From NCBI RefSeq assembly GCF_907164915.1, contig NC_061868.1, forward strand, positions 24,175,819 through 24,239,818: a DNA stretch of 64,000 nt, in the 5' to 3' direction. Positions within the stretch are counted from its first letter, which is position 1. Every line of letters begins with the position of its first letter. Source of the DNA: Impatiens glandulifera. Its lineage: Eukaryota; Streptophyta; Magnoliopsida; Ericales; Balsaminaceae. Positions 1 through 10,341 of the stretch are shown one piece after another. A program made the translations under genes and the position numbers. The notes under the pieces are model-generated. The model had not been told where the DNA came from. It did no database searches and worked only from the letters and a program-made list of their open reading frames with translations.

Positions 1-245
1 TACCTTAAACCGACCTCCTAATCTCCAAACCGATATTATCTAGATTGTATCTTTATTCATCATGTGTGTGTGTTGCTTCAACCTGAAACAAACCACTTTC
101 GCACTTGAACTCGGTTCAAGGGTTTGTGACAGTTTGTATAGTATTGAAACCCGATGTTAATCTCTAACCGGATTAGCGCCAATCGTTGAGTGAAAGTATT
201 AACCGGTCAGACCCCGGTCCGCCATCCGCGATCTAGATCCTAACA
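1..245 (+). repeat. 3' part of an LTR, element-1-related family
   Basis: The segment aligns by eye with the end of the element 1 LTR (2540-2763 and 14570-14795). Both share the blocks around 'gttgcttca', 'ctgaaacaaacc/agacatt', 'cggttcaag', 'tctgtgacagttt' and 'tctctaaccgga', and both end in 'gatcctaaca'. The terminal CA is at 244-245. No primer-binding site follows, so this is the end of a 3' LTR or solo LTR whose body lies left of the window. Confidence 0.75.
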
Positions 246-249
246 TTTA

Positions 250-1110
250 TTTTCATTATCAATTCATTATTCTAAGTCTTTACCAAATTTATATAACTGG
301 TTGTAAGAAACATTTTAGTGGCATCCCATTAAGGAGGAGGTTGTGAATAAAGTTTTCAAGAAGAAGGGTGGTGCCAAGATAAAAAAGAACTTTGTTACTA
401 AGCCTCATTGAAAAATCATCACACGTTACCCTAGAAGACTGGAACGAAATGAAAACCAAATTTGGTGAGCCAAAGAATTTTGAGAAATGCACCAAGGCCA
501 AAGGAAATAAAAAAAATACTCAGAAATAATGGAGTGGAAATAATGAAGTAAAAGTTGTGGTAATATTAATGATTTATTTTTTTTAAAATATTGAGCTTTA
601 TTTTTTATACACAACTAACTATATTTTTTTGTTATGCAGAATTATTTTACTTAACTCCGTCAAACTCAAGAATCTTTCAATATCAATGAACAGAAATATT
701 AAATGGAGTTATGGATGGAAGTAGCGGGAAATTTCAAGAGCCGGAGTGTGTTTGGAATATACTACATGGGCCAAAAACAGGTATTCGAAAATGGGAAATC
801 AAGCACACAACTTTCTTTGGAGTTAAATACACTTAAATAAACTGTAAGTGCTTTGCAAATTCTAAATTCTAAAAAGGAAAAAGATAATGCACTACAAAAA
901 GAAGAAGTTGATAGATGTAAGATAGAGTATGTAGAACAACAAAAGAGGATTAAAATGTTAGATTCCAACCAAGTTGAACTAGTTTAGGAAAAAATTATTC
1001 TTCAAACTCAAGTGCAATCTTTAAATGAAAATTTTGAAACTATCCTAGCATTATGGACTAAGTTAGGGCAACAAAAGATCACAAACATTCACACTCAGGA
1101 CGGTTGATGA
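250..1110 (+). pseudogene. Possible CACTA (Ptta/En/Spm-type) transposase-associated protein relic
   Basis: Broken open frames can be followed on the plus strand. Around 415-530 one reads VTLEDWNEMKTKFGEPKNF with a basic, Asn/Lys-rich continuation. Around 735-830 another contains a Gly-Pro-Lys-Thr-Gly segment. From about 800 to 1107 a third encodes a charged, heptad-like coiled coil broken by two stops. This order, a short conserved domain followed by a coiled-coil tail, recalls the plant proteins annotated as Ptta/En/Spm transposase. The match is from memory and weak. It could instead be a gag-like relic of another element. No intact frame remains. Confidence 0.3.
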
Positions 1111-1275
1111 AGAAGGTTAGTGATTCAATCTTTAATTTGGTAAATATGCTTCGTATTCAAATACAATTCATATACAATTATCATAATACTATTAATGCTA
1201 ATTATAATAATAAAGATTTAAGTATTTTGAATTATATGTTTGAATAATTAATAGGTAAGTTTAAGTAGGTTGAAT

Positions 1276-1608
1276 TATATGTTAGTGTTTAATGAAATTT
1301 ATTTAGTAAGTTTTCAAGTGATTTAGTTTTATGTTTAATATATGATTTTTTTAATGTTGTTAAGTGATTTAATTTCATGTTTAATATTGCCTAATTAATA
1401 TGTTAGTGTTTTATGAAATTTATTTAATAAATTTTAGGTGATTTAGGTTTATGTTCAACATATGAGTTTTTCAATGTTGTCAAGTGAATTAGTTTCATGT
1501 TTAATATTGTCTAATTAATATGTTAGTGTTTTATGCAATTTATTTAGTAAGTTTTCAAGTTATTTAGTTTTATGTCTAATATATGAGTTGTATATTATTG
1601 TCAAATGA
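1276..1608. repeat. Tandem repeat, about 121-bp unit, 2.7 copies
   Basis: Copies begin at about 1276, 1399 and 1520, each opening with 'atgttagtgtttwatg' and containing 'aatttatttagtaagtttt', 'gatttagttttatgt' and 'ttcatgtttaatattg'. The third copy is partial and diverges after about 1600. No coding capacity. Confidence 0.8.
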
Positions 1609-2323
1609 TAATGGAGAATGCACCATAATGGGTGGGATGTGTCTTGGGCTTCAAAAGCTATAAGAAATTTATAATTGTATATTTTTCAATATATAAACTA
1701 GATAGTAAATCTAATTGCTCGTTTTGTTGAATTTATACAGGTTTGCAGAAATAAAGATGGATTGAAAAAAGTAAATATCAATGGATGGAGTGAAGCATAA
1801 TTTGGAGCTATTTGGAAATGTTATTTTGTGTAAAATTTGGCATATTTTTGTTCATATTATTGAAATATAAGTACTTGATGAACTTAATTTGCAAATGTGT
1901 TTTGTAAATTTGTAATGAATGATGTTAGTTTACTAAGAATTGATCCACTTGTTTTGGTTATTATTTATATACATGAATCATTTCAAATTGAATTCAATTG
2001 AATTATAATATTAGATTTTGATATGATGCGCTGAAGGTGCAAAAATTATGCAAATTTAATGCAAAATTTAAAAATATATTATTATATATAATTATGCAAA
2101 TAGTGCCTTTCGAATAATGCAAATGAAGTTGTATAAGTTATTGTTAATAGTAATGCAAAGTTGTGAATAAGGTAATTGCATAAATAGTTATAGTATTATC
2201 AATAATATAATGTTAGATTTGATAATGCGAAGACAGTTTCAAATCAATTACATAAGTATAATGCAAATAATAATGTTATAATATACGAAATATAAATTGA
2301 GTAATATAAATAGAATTTTAAAC
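1609..2323. other. AT-rich non-coding stretch with dispersed ATGCAAA motifs
   Basis: No gene is visible. From about 2020 on, 'atgcaaa' and 'attgcaa' variants recur every 20-50 bp (for example 2047, 2091, 2119, 2152). The same motif density continues right of element 1 in 14893-15280, so the two stretches were contiguous before element 1 arrived. Clustered short motifs of this kind are typical of CACTA subterminal regions, but no CACTA terminus was found. Confidence 0.5.
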
Positions 2324-2420
2324 GAAATAGTGCAAATCGAATTGCAGACATATTTATAATTCATTATGCAAATTATAAATATATATATTGCGTAGATTAT
2401 TGTAGTACAAAATTTAATAT
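2324..2420 (+). repeat. 97-bp direct repeat flanking element 1, left copy
   Basis: This is identical to 14796-14892 except at two positions ('aaatagtgc' against 'aaataatgc' and 'gcgtagatt' against 'gcgaagatt'). The left copy abuts the truncated 5' LTR at 2421 and the right copy abuts the intact 3' LTR end at 14795. It therefore behaves like a target-site duplication, but is about twenty times longer than the 5 bp expected for Copia integration. Confidence 0.9.
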
Positions 2421-2763
2421 CCATAAAAAATCTTGTCTCGTGTCATTTCTTTTATTCCCGGCTTATTCACTTAACCTAATCACAAACCAAGACAATCTTA
2501 CTCCTTAGATCAAAAATCGGTTCACTCATATTTCTAAAACCGACTCCTCCTAAACATCATCTAAGTCGCATACGTTGCTTCAGACTGAAACAGACATTTC
2601 CGCCCTTGAACCCGGTTCAAGAGTCTGTGACAGTTTACGAAGTGCTAAGAACGGTCATAGTCTCTAACCGGACTATCACCAAAGTGTGTTGCGTGTTGTA
2701 AGCGGCTACCCTTCTAGAAACCGGAAACACCCCGGTCCTCCAAGGGCGTCCCCGATCCTAACA
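2421..2763 (+). repeat. 5' LTR of element 1, truncated to its last 343 bp
   Basis: It aligns over its whole length with 14453-14795 of the 3' LTR and ends in the same 'gatcctaaca'. About 1 kb of U3/R present in the 3' LTR, including the TATA box at 14179, is missing. The break falls at 'ccataaaaaatcttg' and joins directly to the 97-bp duplication. Confidence 0.92.
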
Positions 2764-2765
2764 AG

Positions 2766-2777
2766 TGGTATCAGAGT
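2766..2777 (+). other. Primer-binding site of element 1
   Basis: 'tggtatcagagt' begins two bases after the LTR end. It matches the complement of the 3' end of plant initiator tRNA-Met (TGGTATCAGAGC) except at the last position, as usual for Copia elements. Confidence 0.9.
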
Positions 2778-2808
2778 GAGGTTCTTAGCACTTAAGCAAC
2801 CGAAAAAG

Positions 2809-3930
2809 ATGGGATACATGACCCACAGCGACAAGCCACCAATTCTAAATAGTGAAGCGTTTAGCACCTGGAAGAAATAGATGTATCTACATCTGATCAC
2901 GCTAGATGATGAAATGAGCAGATTCCTGCAGGAATGGTCAATCAAGATTAACAAGGAGTTAGACGAATGGACAACTGAAGATCAAAGACGAAGTAATCTG
3001 GACAGCCATTGCATGAGGCACATCTATAAGGCTATAGATTATAATACCTTAAGCAAAATATCAGCCTGTGATAATGCAAAGGAAGCCTGGGAAACGATCA
3101 TTCAGATCCATGAAGGAAACGAAAGAACAAAGGAGAACAAAATCTTGGTGGCCACACAAAAATATGAAAACATCAGGACGAAACCGGGGGAAAACATGAA
3201 AGAATTTAGCAACCGGTTCACCAGCGTGGTCAACGAGATTCAGACACTCGGAAAGAAATACGACAACCGAGAAATGATCATTAAAGCTTTAAGATCACTA
3301 CCGAGCACATGGGATATCAAAACCATGGTGATGAGGGAATCAAGCAACCTCGGGTAGATGAAGTTGCATGACGTGTTTGAGGATCTTAAAGCCTACGAGT
3401 TCGAGATTAAGTCTCAGATCGAAGATGCAGCATCCACGTCAACCGCAACCAGAGCTTTGGTTACATCGGTGGAATCGGCGGTCCAAGTATCAATCATTCC
3501 GGCTCCAGTCAAAAACGCTGATTAGATCAGTGAAGATGTGATGGCGATGCTAGCTCAGAAATTTGGGAGATTCATGAAGAAGAACCAGCCACCATCTAAC
3601 AACAACTTTAGTTATAATTATGTAGATAAATCAAATAAAAGATGTTATAACTGTGATGGTTTTGGACATTTCAGGTCAGAATGTAAGAAACCAAGGAGAG
3701 ACGACAGAAAACCGGAAGGCAACTATCAAGGCAACAACTACCAAGGCAACCGGTACCAAGGTAACAACTACCAAGGGGACAACTATCGGAGAAATGATAA
3801 CCAACGGAACGACTACCAGAGAAACGACAACCAGCAAGCGGACGAAGGAAAGGAAATTCATAAGGCACTCATTGCATCCGACGGAGGAAGCGAATGGGCG
3901 TACTCCGACAACGAAGATAATGAGGAAAGA
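2809..3930 (+). pseudogene. gag: Copia gag of element 1
   Basis: Capsid and nucleocapsid region of the retroelement polyprotein, which packages element RNA into cytoplasmic particles. The frame starts at ATG 2809, 32 bases after the primer-binding site. Stops interrupt it at 2878, 3355 and 3523. The middle (2881-3357) is the helical UBN2-like Gag fold, with 'AWETIIQIHEGNERTKENKI' and 'MKEFSNRFTSVVNEI'. A CCHC zinc knuckle, CYNCDGFGHFRSEC (C-X2-C-X4-H-X4-C), is intact at 3643-3684. After it comes a Gln/Asn-rich tandem repeat of about five NYQGN units and then NDNQR units (3721-3840). At least one stop (CAG to TAG at 3523) fits C-to-T decay. The Gag/protease border is approximate. Confidence 0.88.
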
Positions 3931-6900
3931 GTAGCATGCTTCATGGCAAACGACGAAGAGGTTAGGAGAAGCAACCGGCTAAAGAACTCGGAATGGTATC
4001 TGAACAGCGGATGCTCAAGACACATGACCGACAATGATAAGCTACTAGCATACATCACATATGAAACCGGAGCAGTCATAACTTTCGGTGACAACTCGAA
4101 AGGTAAAACAGTGGGCAAGGGTAAGATTGTCCATGGTAACTTGTCTATAAATAATGTACTATTAGTAGAAAATCTGCATTTTAATCTGTTAAGTATAAGT
4201 CAAATGTGCGATGTAGGATATAAAGTTGAATTTCATAAGAATGCATGCTTAGTCAAAAATCATCAAAATGACATTATATTGACTAGTAACCGAATGGGAA
4301 ACATATACAAAGTTGATTGGAAAACCGATTTTGAAAAACCTGTATGCATGATAGCTGGAAATGATCCAAATTGGCTTTGGCATAAACGGTTAAACCATTT
4401 GAATTTCAAAACAATTAACTTTATATGCTCTAAGGAATTAGTTTACGGTTTTCCAAATGTTAAGTTTTCAAAAGATAAAGTATGAGCTGCATGTCAAATG
4501 GGTAAACAGATAAAGTCATCTTTCAAAAGTAAAGGAAATTATCAATCTGAACGGTGTTTGGAACTCTTGCATATGGATCTGTTTGGTCCGGTTAGAGTAA
4601 CCAGCGTAGGAGGCATGCATTATACTATGGTAGTTATTGATGACTACTCTAAATTTACTTGGGTAACATTTTTAGCCTCTAAAAATCAGGCAACTCCAAA
4701 CCTAATCAAACTGATTTTGAGAATATAAAATGAAAAATCTATTCGGGTAAACAAAATCAGAAATGATAGAGGAACTGAATTTATAAATAGCAGATTAACC
4801 ACTTTTCTTGATGATTCCGGTATTAGACACGAGTTGTCTAGTGCCAGAATTCCTCAACAAAACGGCCTGGCTAAGAGAAGAAACCGAACTCTCAAGGAAG
4901 CCGCAAGGTCAATGATAGCTGATTCGGGTATTGCTCAAAAGTTTTGGGCTAAAGCTATCAATACCGCATGTTACACTCAAAACTGGTCTTTAGTAACTAA
5001 ACGTTTTGCAAAAACTCCTTTTGAAATATACTATGATCGAATTCCAAATATACGGTATTTTCGAATTTTTGGCAGTAAATGTTTTGTTCACAACAACGGC
5101 AAAAATTATTTGACTGCTTTTGACGCTAAATCCGATGAGGGAATAATGTTGGGATATTCAGATGTGAGGAAAGCGTATAGAATATACAACACTAGGACTC
5201 TAACAGTTGAAGAAACATCCCACGTTGTTTTTGATGAATCGGTTGAACGAAACACTACATTACCCTTCGACCTACACAACAGAATGGAAAACTTCAATAT
5301 CTATTCTGATGATGAAGATGAGGTTCCGGTTTTAAACGATTTGTCAATGACCAAGCGGTTGATGCTGAACCTCAGCCTGTTCAAGCTGCTTTACCACAGA
5401 AATTTGACTCTTTAGTTTCGACTGAAGAAATCGGTCGGTCTGACTCTGTTCAATCTACTGATCAGTCTAACCTTGATCAGCCAACCGAAAGCTTGGTAGA
5501 CACATCTCGGATAAACCTCAGAAGGAATAAAAATCATTCTCTTGAACTAGTAATAGGTAACATATCCTCACCCGTCCGAACTAGGCAACAGAATTTGGAA
5601 CACTATAAAAACTCAGCTTTCATATCACAAATTGAGCCGAAAAGGTGGATGAAGCATTGTTAGATCCCGATTGGATCCTAGCAATACAAGAGGAATTAAA
5701 CGAGTTTGAGAGAAATAAAGTCTGGTACCTAGTCCCTAGATCGAAAAACAAACCGGTTATAGGAACACGATGGGTATTTAGAAATAAACTCAATGAAGAC
5801 GGCTTAGTTACGAGGAACAAGGCCCGGTTAGTGGCTCAAGGCTACAAACAGGAAGAAGGCGTTGATTTCGAAGAATCATTTGCCCCTGTAGCTAGACTTG
5901 AAGCAAATAGGATATTTTTAGCTTTTGCAGCTTTCAAAAATTTCAAAGTTTATCAAATGGATGTCAAAAGTTCTTTTCTAAACGGTAAAGTAAATGAAGA
6001 GGTGTATGTTAATCAACCTCCAGGTTTCAAAAATTCAGAACACGAAAATCATGTTTACCGGCTAAACAAGGCCCTTTATAGTTTGAAACAGGCTCCGAGA
6101 GCCTAGTACGATACGTTAACACAGTTCTTGTTTGATCACAAATTTATAATAGGTTCAGTTGACAAAACGCTTTTCAAATTTGAGAAAAAGGGACACATAT
6201 TACTTGTTTAAATATATGTCGATGATATTATCTTCGGATCAACCGATCCAAAACTATGTGATAAATTATCAAAAATGATGACTGACAAATTTCAAATGAG
6301 TATGATGGGAGAACTGAGTTTCTTCTAGGACTTCATGTTAAGCAGATTGAAGCCGGAACATTTATAAGTCAGCCAAAGTACACAGCCGAACTACTGAAGA
6401 AGTTTGGAATGGATACATGTGCTGAGGCGGCTACACCAATGAGTTCTTCGGTAAAGTTAGACAAAGATGAGGATGGTCAAGCCGTTGACATCACAGCATA
6501 ACAGGGAATGATTGGATCCTTGCTTTACCTAATAGCCAGCCGACTGGACATCCTGTTTGCGGTTGGAGTATGCGGGAGATTTCAGGCCAATCCAAAGCAA
6601 TCACATTACACTACGGCTAAAAGAATATTAAAATATCTGAAGGGAACTCAAGAAGTGGGACTTTGGTATCCAAAAGACTCAAGTTTCAACCTCATAAGTT
6701 ACTCGGACGCGGACTATGCAGGATGCAAAATCGATAGAAAGAGTACAAGTGGAACTTGTCAATTTCTGGGTGATCGGCTCGTTACATGGAGCAGCAAGAA
6801 ACAGACTTCAGTTGTAACATCAACCGCAAATGCAGAGTATATAGCAGCCGGAAGCTGCTGTGCACAACTCCTCTAGATCCAACAGCAACTAAGGGACTTC

Positions 6901-7170
6901 GGTGTGGTGGCTGAAGAATCACCAATATTCTGTGACAACATCAGTGCGATAGCGATTACATACAATCCGGTGATGCACTCAAGAACGAAGCATTTTGATA
7001 TAAGACACCATTTAATCCGGGAGCATGTTCAGGAGAAGCATATCCGGCTGGAATATGTCTCAACTGAGCAACAAGTAGCAGACATCTTTACCAAACCGCT
7101 GCAGGAAGCTAAGTTTTCTCACTTCAGAAACATTCTAGGAATTACTAATGTTAAACAACTTATACCATGA
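3931..7170 (+). pseudogene. pol: Copia pol of element 1 (PR-INT-RT-RNase H)
   Basis: Protease: WYLNSGCSRHMT at 3994, where the catalytic Asp of D-S-G is Asn. Integrase: HHCC finger start WHKRLNHLNF at about 4378, with the first Cys of the CC pair now a stop (4483). The core has HMDLFGP (4570), IRNDRGTEF (about 4758) and NGLAKRRNR (about 4861), where the usual catalytic Glu is Lys. [16 protein letters not shown] at about 5761 and the YVDDI box at about 6215, preceded by a CAA-to-TAA stop. RNase H: SDADYAGCKIDRKSTSG (6700-6756) and ADIFTKPL near 7080. Further lesions are Trp-to-stop at 6104 and 6874, frameshifts around 5340-5640 and 6325, and a stop at 6499. Usual Copia pol length, but not functional. 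Confidence 0.93.
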
Positions 7171-7803
7171 TCATACATGCATACTGCTTACATGCATAAC
7201 TATGAAAAACCGGGATATGTGTTCAAGGAGAAGCTCTCGCTTCTCAAACCATATTCAAATAGGTCATTAAAAATTCAAGGATGCAAACTGGAAGGAAGTC
7301 TCTGGTTATACCTGATTACTTCATAATGTCAAACCACGTGTATATTTACTACACGGTTGAAATAACCTGGTAGAAGTGGATATACTTAATCCAAAGTTGA
7401 ACAAATGATTGATACGTTTCAACATTTCTTCACAATCGGAATAAAATATCCAACTAAAACCGGTAATGGAAAAACGATTAGTACAAATGCACTCCAGTTT
7501 AGATAAATTGAACTTTTCCAGTTAATTTAAGACGACTAACCGTGTTTTCGTGCAAAACCTTGAGAAACGAAGCCTGTAATAAACAAAATAGTCTACCGCA
7601 ATCGAGATGACGACATGTGTCCATCATCATCAAGAGAGGGAGACTCACATCTTGTCAATAGATTTTTGTCATCATGAATATCTTGGTAATAATTATCTTT
7701 GCATTGGAAATAAACATTATACACTTCAACAAGTTAAAGCCTATTAAATAATTGATGACATCACTAAGCATGCTTAACCTACTGATCTAGCCGAACCCCT
7801 GGC
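7171..7803. other. Non-coding spacer between pol and accessory gene A
   Basis: No gene or clear repeat. GA- and CCGG-containing unique sequence leads into the accessory gene A promoter. Confidence 0.6.
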
Positions 7804-7810
7804 TATATAA
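7804..7810 (+). promoter_or_regulatory. TATA box of accessory gene A
   Basis: 'TATATAA' lies 80 bp upstream of ATG 7890, with a short pyrimidine/A-rich leader. The equivalent arrangement is present before genes B and C and before the accessory genes of elements 2, 3 and 4, which supports a real internal Pol II promoter. Confidence 0.6.
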
Positions 7811-7889
7811 ACCACCCTCAAAATCTCACAACTCTTCGCAAAATCTATTATTCACAAAAACTGTCTTGAGCTTAAACTACCTCAAGAAC

Positions 7890-8627
7890 ATGAACTCCGA
7901 CCCACTTGCAAAGAAAATTCTCTTGGCTGATTTCAACTCGATTTATCAATACGAAGATCATGAGGTCAAAGAAATGTTCCAGGCCGTTGAAAGAAGCGGA
8001 CTAAGAGGATTTCTGGAAAACAGATTCATTCTCGACTACCTAGTAGTCGATGAATTCTTCCAGACTACAAAGGAAGTGCACCGAGACATAATCGTTGCAC
8101 GAGTTTACGGTCAGTCCTTTCTATTCAGCGAGACGGATTTCGCTGAATACTGCGGTTTGCCCACTGAAGGGGTAACCGATCTAACCTACTCTCCGGTGAC
8201 CATTGAAGAAATGTGTCATCGGTTCATCAACTCTGACATCCCGGTTAGACCCTTGGGTGCTAAAAGTCAACTCTCTCACAAGTACCAGCTTCTTTGTGAG
8301 ATGCTGGGAAAGTCGGTTCTGGGTAGAGAAAAAGGCTACTACTACACCCAGAGGCTCTTTGAGATGATGATTGCTGTCACGGTTGGGACACCGGTAAACT
8401 GGTCATGGATCATCTTCAGCAACCTGAAGAAGATGATTCTCTCAAACAAAACCGGCTATGCTCCTTAGCTAAGCGGTTTTTGTGCTAGTCTGGATATCCA
8501 CTCCGGACCCTTCGTCACTCTCCATCCGAAGCATGTGCTCACGAAGGAGAGAGTCCAAGAGCTGATCGACCGGTGGGAAGCAGCTAAGGCCAAGAGAAAT
8601 CAAGCTGCCGGGTCATCAAACGTTTAA
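7890..8627 (+). pseudogene. Retroelement accessory gene A (about 245 aa, one in-frame stop)
   Basis: This is a member of an accessory protein family shared by elements 1-4 in this window; I recognise no biochemical function. The start is ATG 7890. The frame runs open to TAG 8466 and continues in frame to TAA 8625, giving about 245 residues as in the intact copy at 61067. Family landmarks in order: SGLRGFL near residue 35; VVDEFFQTTKE near 55; VYGQSFLFSETDFAEYCGLP near 75, ending in the conserved LPTEG; YQLLCEMLGKS near 135; LFEMMIAVTVGTPVNW near 160; then IIFSNLKKMI. No signal peptide, membrane segment or known catalytic motif is seen, so it is not an obvious env-like glycoprotein. It may correspond to proteins labelled 'putative plant transposon protein', which is recalled and not checked. 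Confidence 0.72.
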
Positions 8628-8950
8628 TTATTTCTCATCTCTTTTATCCTTTCCCAAAGCGGTAATTTTGCTGTACTACCGGTTCGGTACTTTACATTAA
8701 TGAAGACCATTTCTTTCCTCTTCAATCAAAACAGAGAAATCCTAAAGTAAATAACCAACATTAAATGCGTCGTATCAAACCAAATCAAATCACTCTTGGA
8801 AACAGAAATATTCGCTTTCAAGAAGCATGACTGATTCGATTAGACTAGACATACCCTTATCCTCTTGAAAATTGATAAGGCATTTATGACCAGACATAAA
8901 CGGTCTGATTTTTCAAAATATTCTCATTTAATGCACCCAACCGCTCACGC
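8628..8950. other. Spacer between accessory genes A and B
   Basis: No coding potential was recognised. It opens with the A 3' flank ('ggtaattttgctgtacta'), a phrase echoed after gene B at about 9852 ('ggtcattttgttgtacgacc'). This suggests the whole gene-plus-3'-flank unit was duplicated. Confidence 0.5.
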
Positions 8951-8957
8951 TATAAAA
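8951..8957 (+). promoter_or_regulatory. TATA box of accessory gene B
   Basis: 'TATAAAA' in 'acgctataaaagggga' lies 106 bp upstream of ATG 9063. A CT-rich leader follows, typical of plant 5' UTRs. Confidence 0.6.
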
Positions 8958-9062
8958 GGGGACTTAATCCTTCTTCTTCAAACACACTTTCAATACTCTT
9001 CTCTCTCTAAGCTTGAAAGTTCAAAGAACTCTGTTCGATTCTCAATCTCACTCTTCTCCAAA

Positions 9063-9823
9063 ATGAATGCTGAACTACGAAACACAATCATAGTCAACTT
9101 CCAAGAAATAAGGAATAGACGGTTTCATGACAGCATATTACAACCGATCGTAGAATCGGGGCTACAAGAATTTCTTGAAGGATCAGACACCATCCTCGAA
9201 GAGGAGGTGTACGAGTTCTTCAACAACGGGCACATTCTTAATGATGGTAGCATAAGGACCATCATTGACGGAAAATTTTTCGGCTTACCGAAGAACACTT
9301 TGCTCTGTTCTTCAACCTTCCAAACGAGGGATTCTCCGATTTCCCAACGCCGTTCTTCCCGGCTAAGGAAGACTATGCCTATATCTTCTCCTCCTCCATC
9401 AAACCGGTCGCAGACCACAGAGAGAAGGATAAACTCGCTCCTCAATACCAAGTCTTTCATGACTTGGTTCAGCGGTCTATCATGGGTCGAACGCCCAACA
9501 AAAACTATAATCGGGAGGCTTTCGACATCATGATAGCCATCATCCGCAAATCGCTCATCAACTGGGCTTCCTACCTCTTCAACAATTTGAAGAAGCTCAT
9601 CAACGCTCCAAGGGGAAGGATCGGTTTCGCTCCCCAAATCACTCGATTCTTGGAGGATCATCGTCGTAACCTCGGGCCCAATGTTCCTGTCGGACCGGCC
9701 AACACCCTGAATCTATCCATACTAGATAGATGGGTATCGAGGATTGAGGAACGGACACCCGAAAACACCGTGACCAAATGGCTTGTCAGAGTGATCGAAG
9801 GGGATTGGATCGAACTAGTTTAA
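9063..9823 (+). pseudogene. Retroelement accessory gene B (frameshifted)
   Basis: A second paralogue of the accessory family, about 253 codons. The 761-nt span from ATG 9063 to the stop at 9823 is one nucleotide short of an open frame. The amino-terminal part (to about 9280) is in one frame: MNAELRNTIIVNFQEI, SGLQEFLEG, EEEVYEFFNNG. The rest (about 9285-9823) continues in another frame with EEHFALFFNLPNEGFSDFP, then QVFHDLVQRSIMG, FDIMIAIIRKSLINW, YLFNNLKKLI and a carboxy-terminal WVSRIEER...WLVRVIEGDW stretch. The shift lies near the A/T-rich run at about 9270-9285. The same order of landmarks as gene A shows tandem origin. Function unknown. Confidence 0.72.
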
Positions 9824-10341
9824 ATTTTTATGTTTTCTCTCCGGTTTTCAGGTCATTTTGTTGTACGACCGGAAAACCACTTCATTATTCTATGTCTCAG
9901 ACTTATCTATAAAATTTCTCAATTTCAAAGTCTCCGGTTTTTCACATTATATATCTTTCCGGTTTTGATCTGAATAAACAAACGACTCCATGTTAAACAA
10001 AAATTCCGGTTAACAAGTTTCTGGTAAATCAAGATCACAAACAAGGTCTGAAAAAGTTTGAAAAATTTACCGCCCACGGTTTTACCGCGCATAAAGTTAC
10101 CGCCCATAGTATTTTCCGCATTTACCGCTGAAAGTTACTGTAGTAATTTTTTGAGGGAAATTGGCGCCAAAACACAACCAAGTGACGGTTCATCTTCTAA
10201 CCGCCCAAAACCGTCTCCTATATAAGTTCAAAACAGTCCATTTTTTACACAAGCTTTCTCTCTCTAAAATCTTAAAACTTTAAAAATCTCTCTGACTTCT
10301 GATCATCGTTGTTCTTCATCTTCTTCATTCACAAAATCATC
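9824..10341 (+). promoter_or_regulatory. Promoter region of accessory gene C: TTACCGC repeats, E2F-like palindrome, TATA
   Basis: Four TTACCGC motifs lie between 10067 and 10128. The palindrome TTGGCGCCAA, an E2F-type site, is at 10161-10170, and TATATAA is at 10219-10225, 117 bp before ATG 10342. The order repeats before the element 4 gene (62845-63010), although the DNA between motifs has diverged. AACCG/CGGTT words are frequent and could be MYB-type sites. No transcript evidence is available. Confidence 0.55.

Noticed and set aside
9125..9661. 178-codon minus-strand frame opposite accessory gene B
   Set aside because: It is antisense to a family with conserved landmarks on the plus strand and has no homologue or promoter; a shadow frame.
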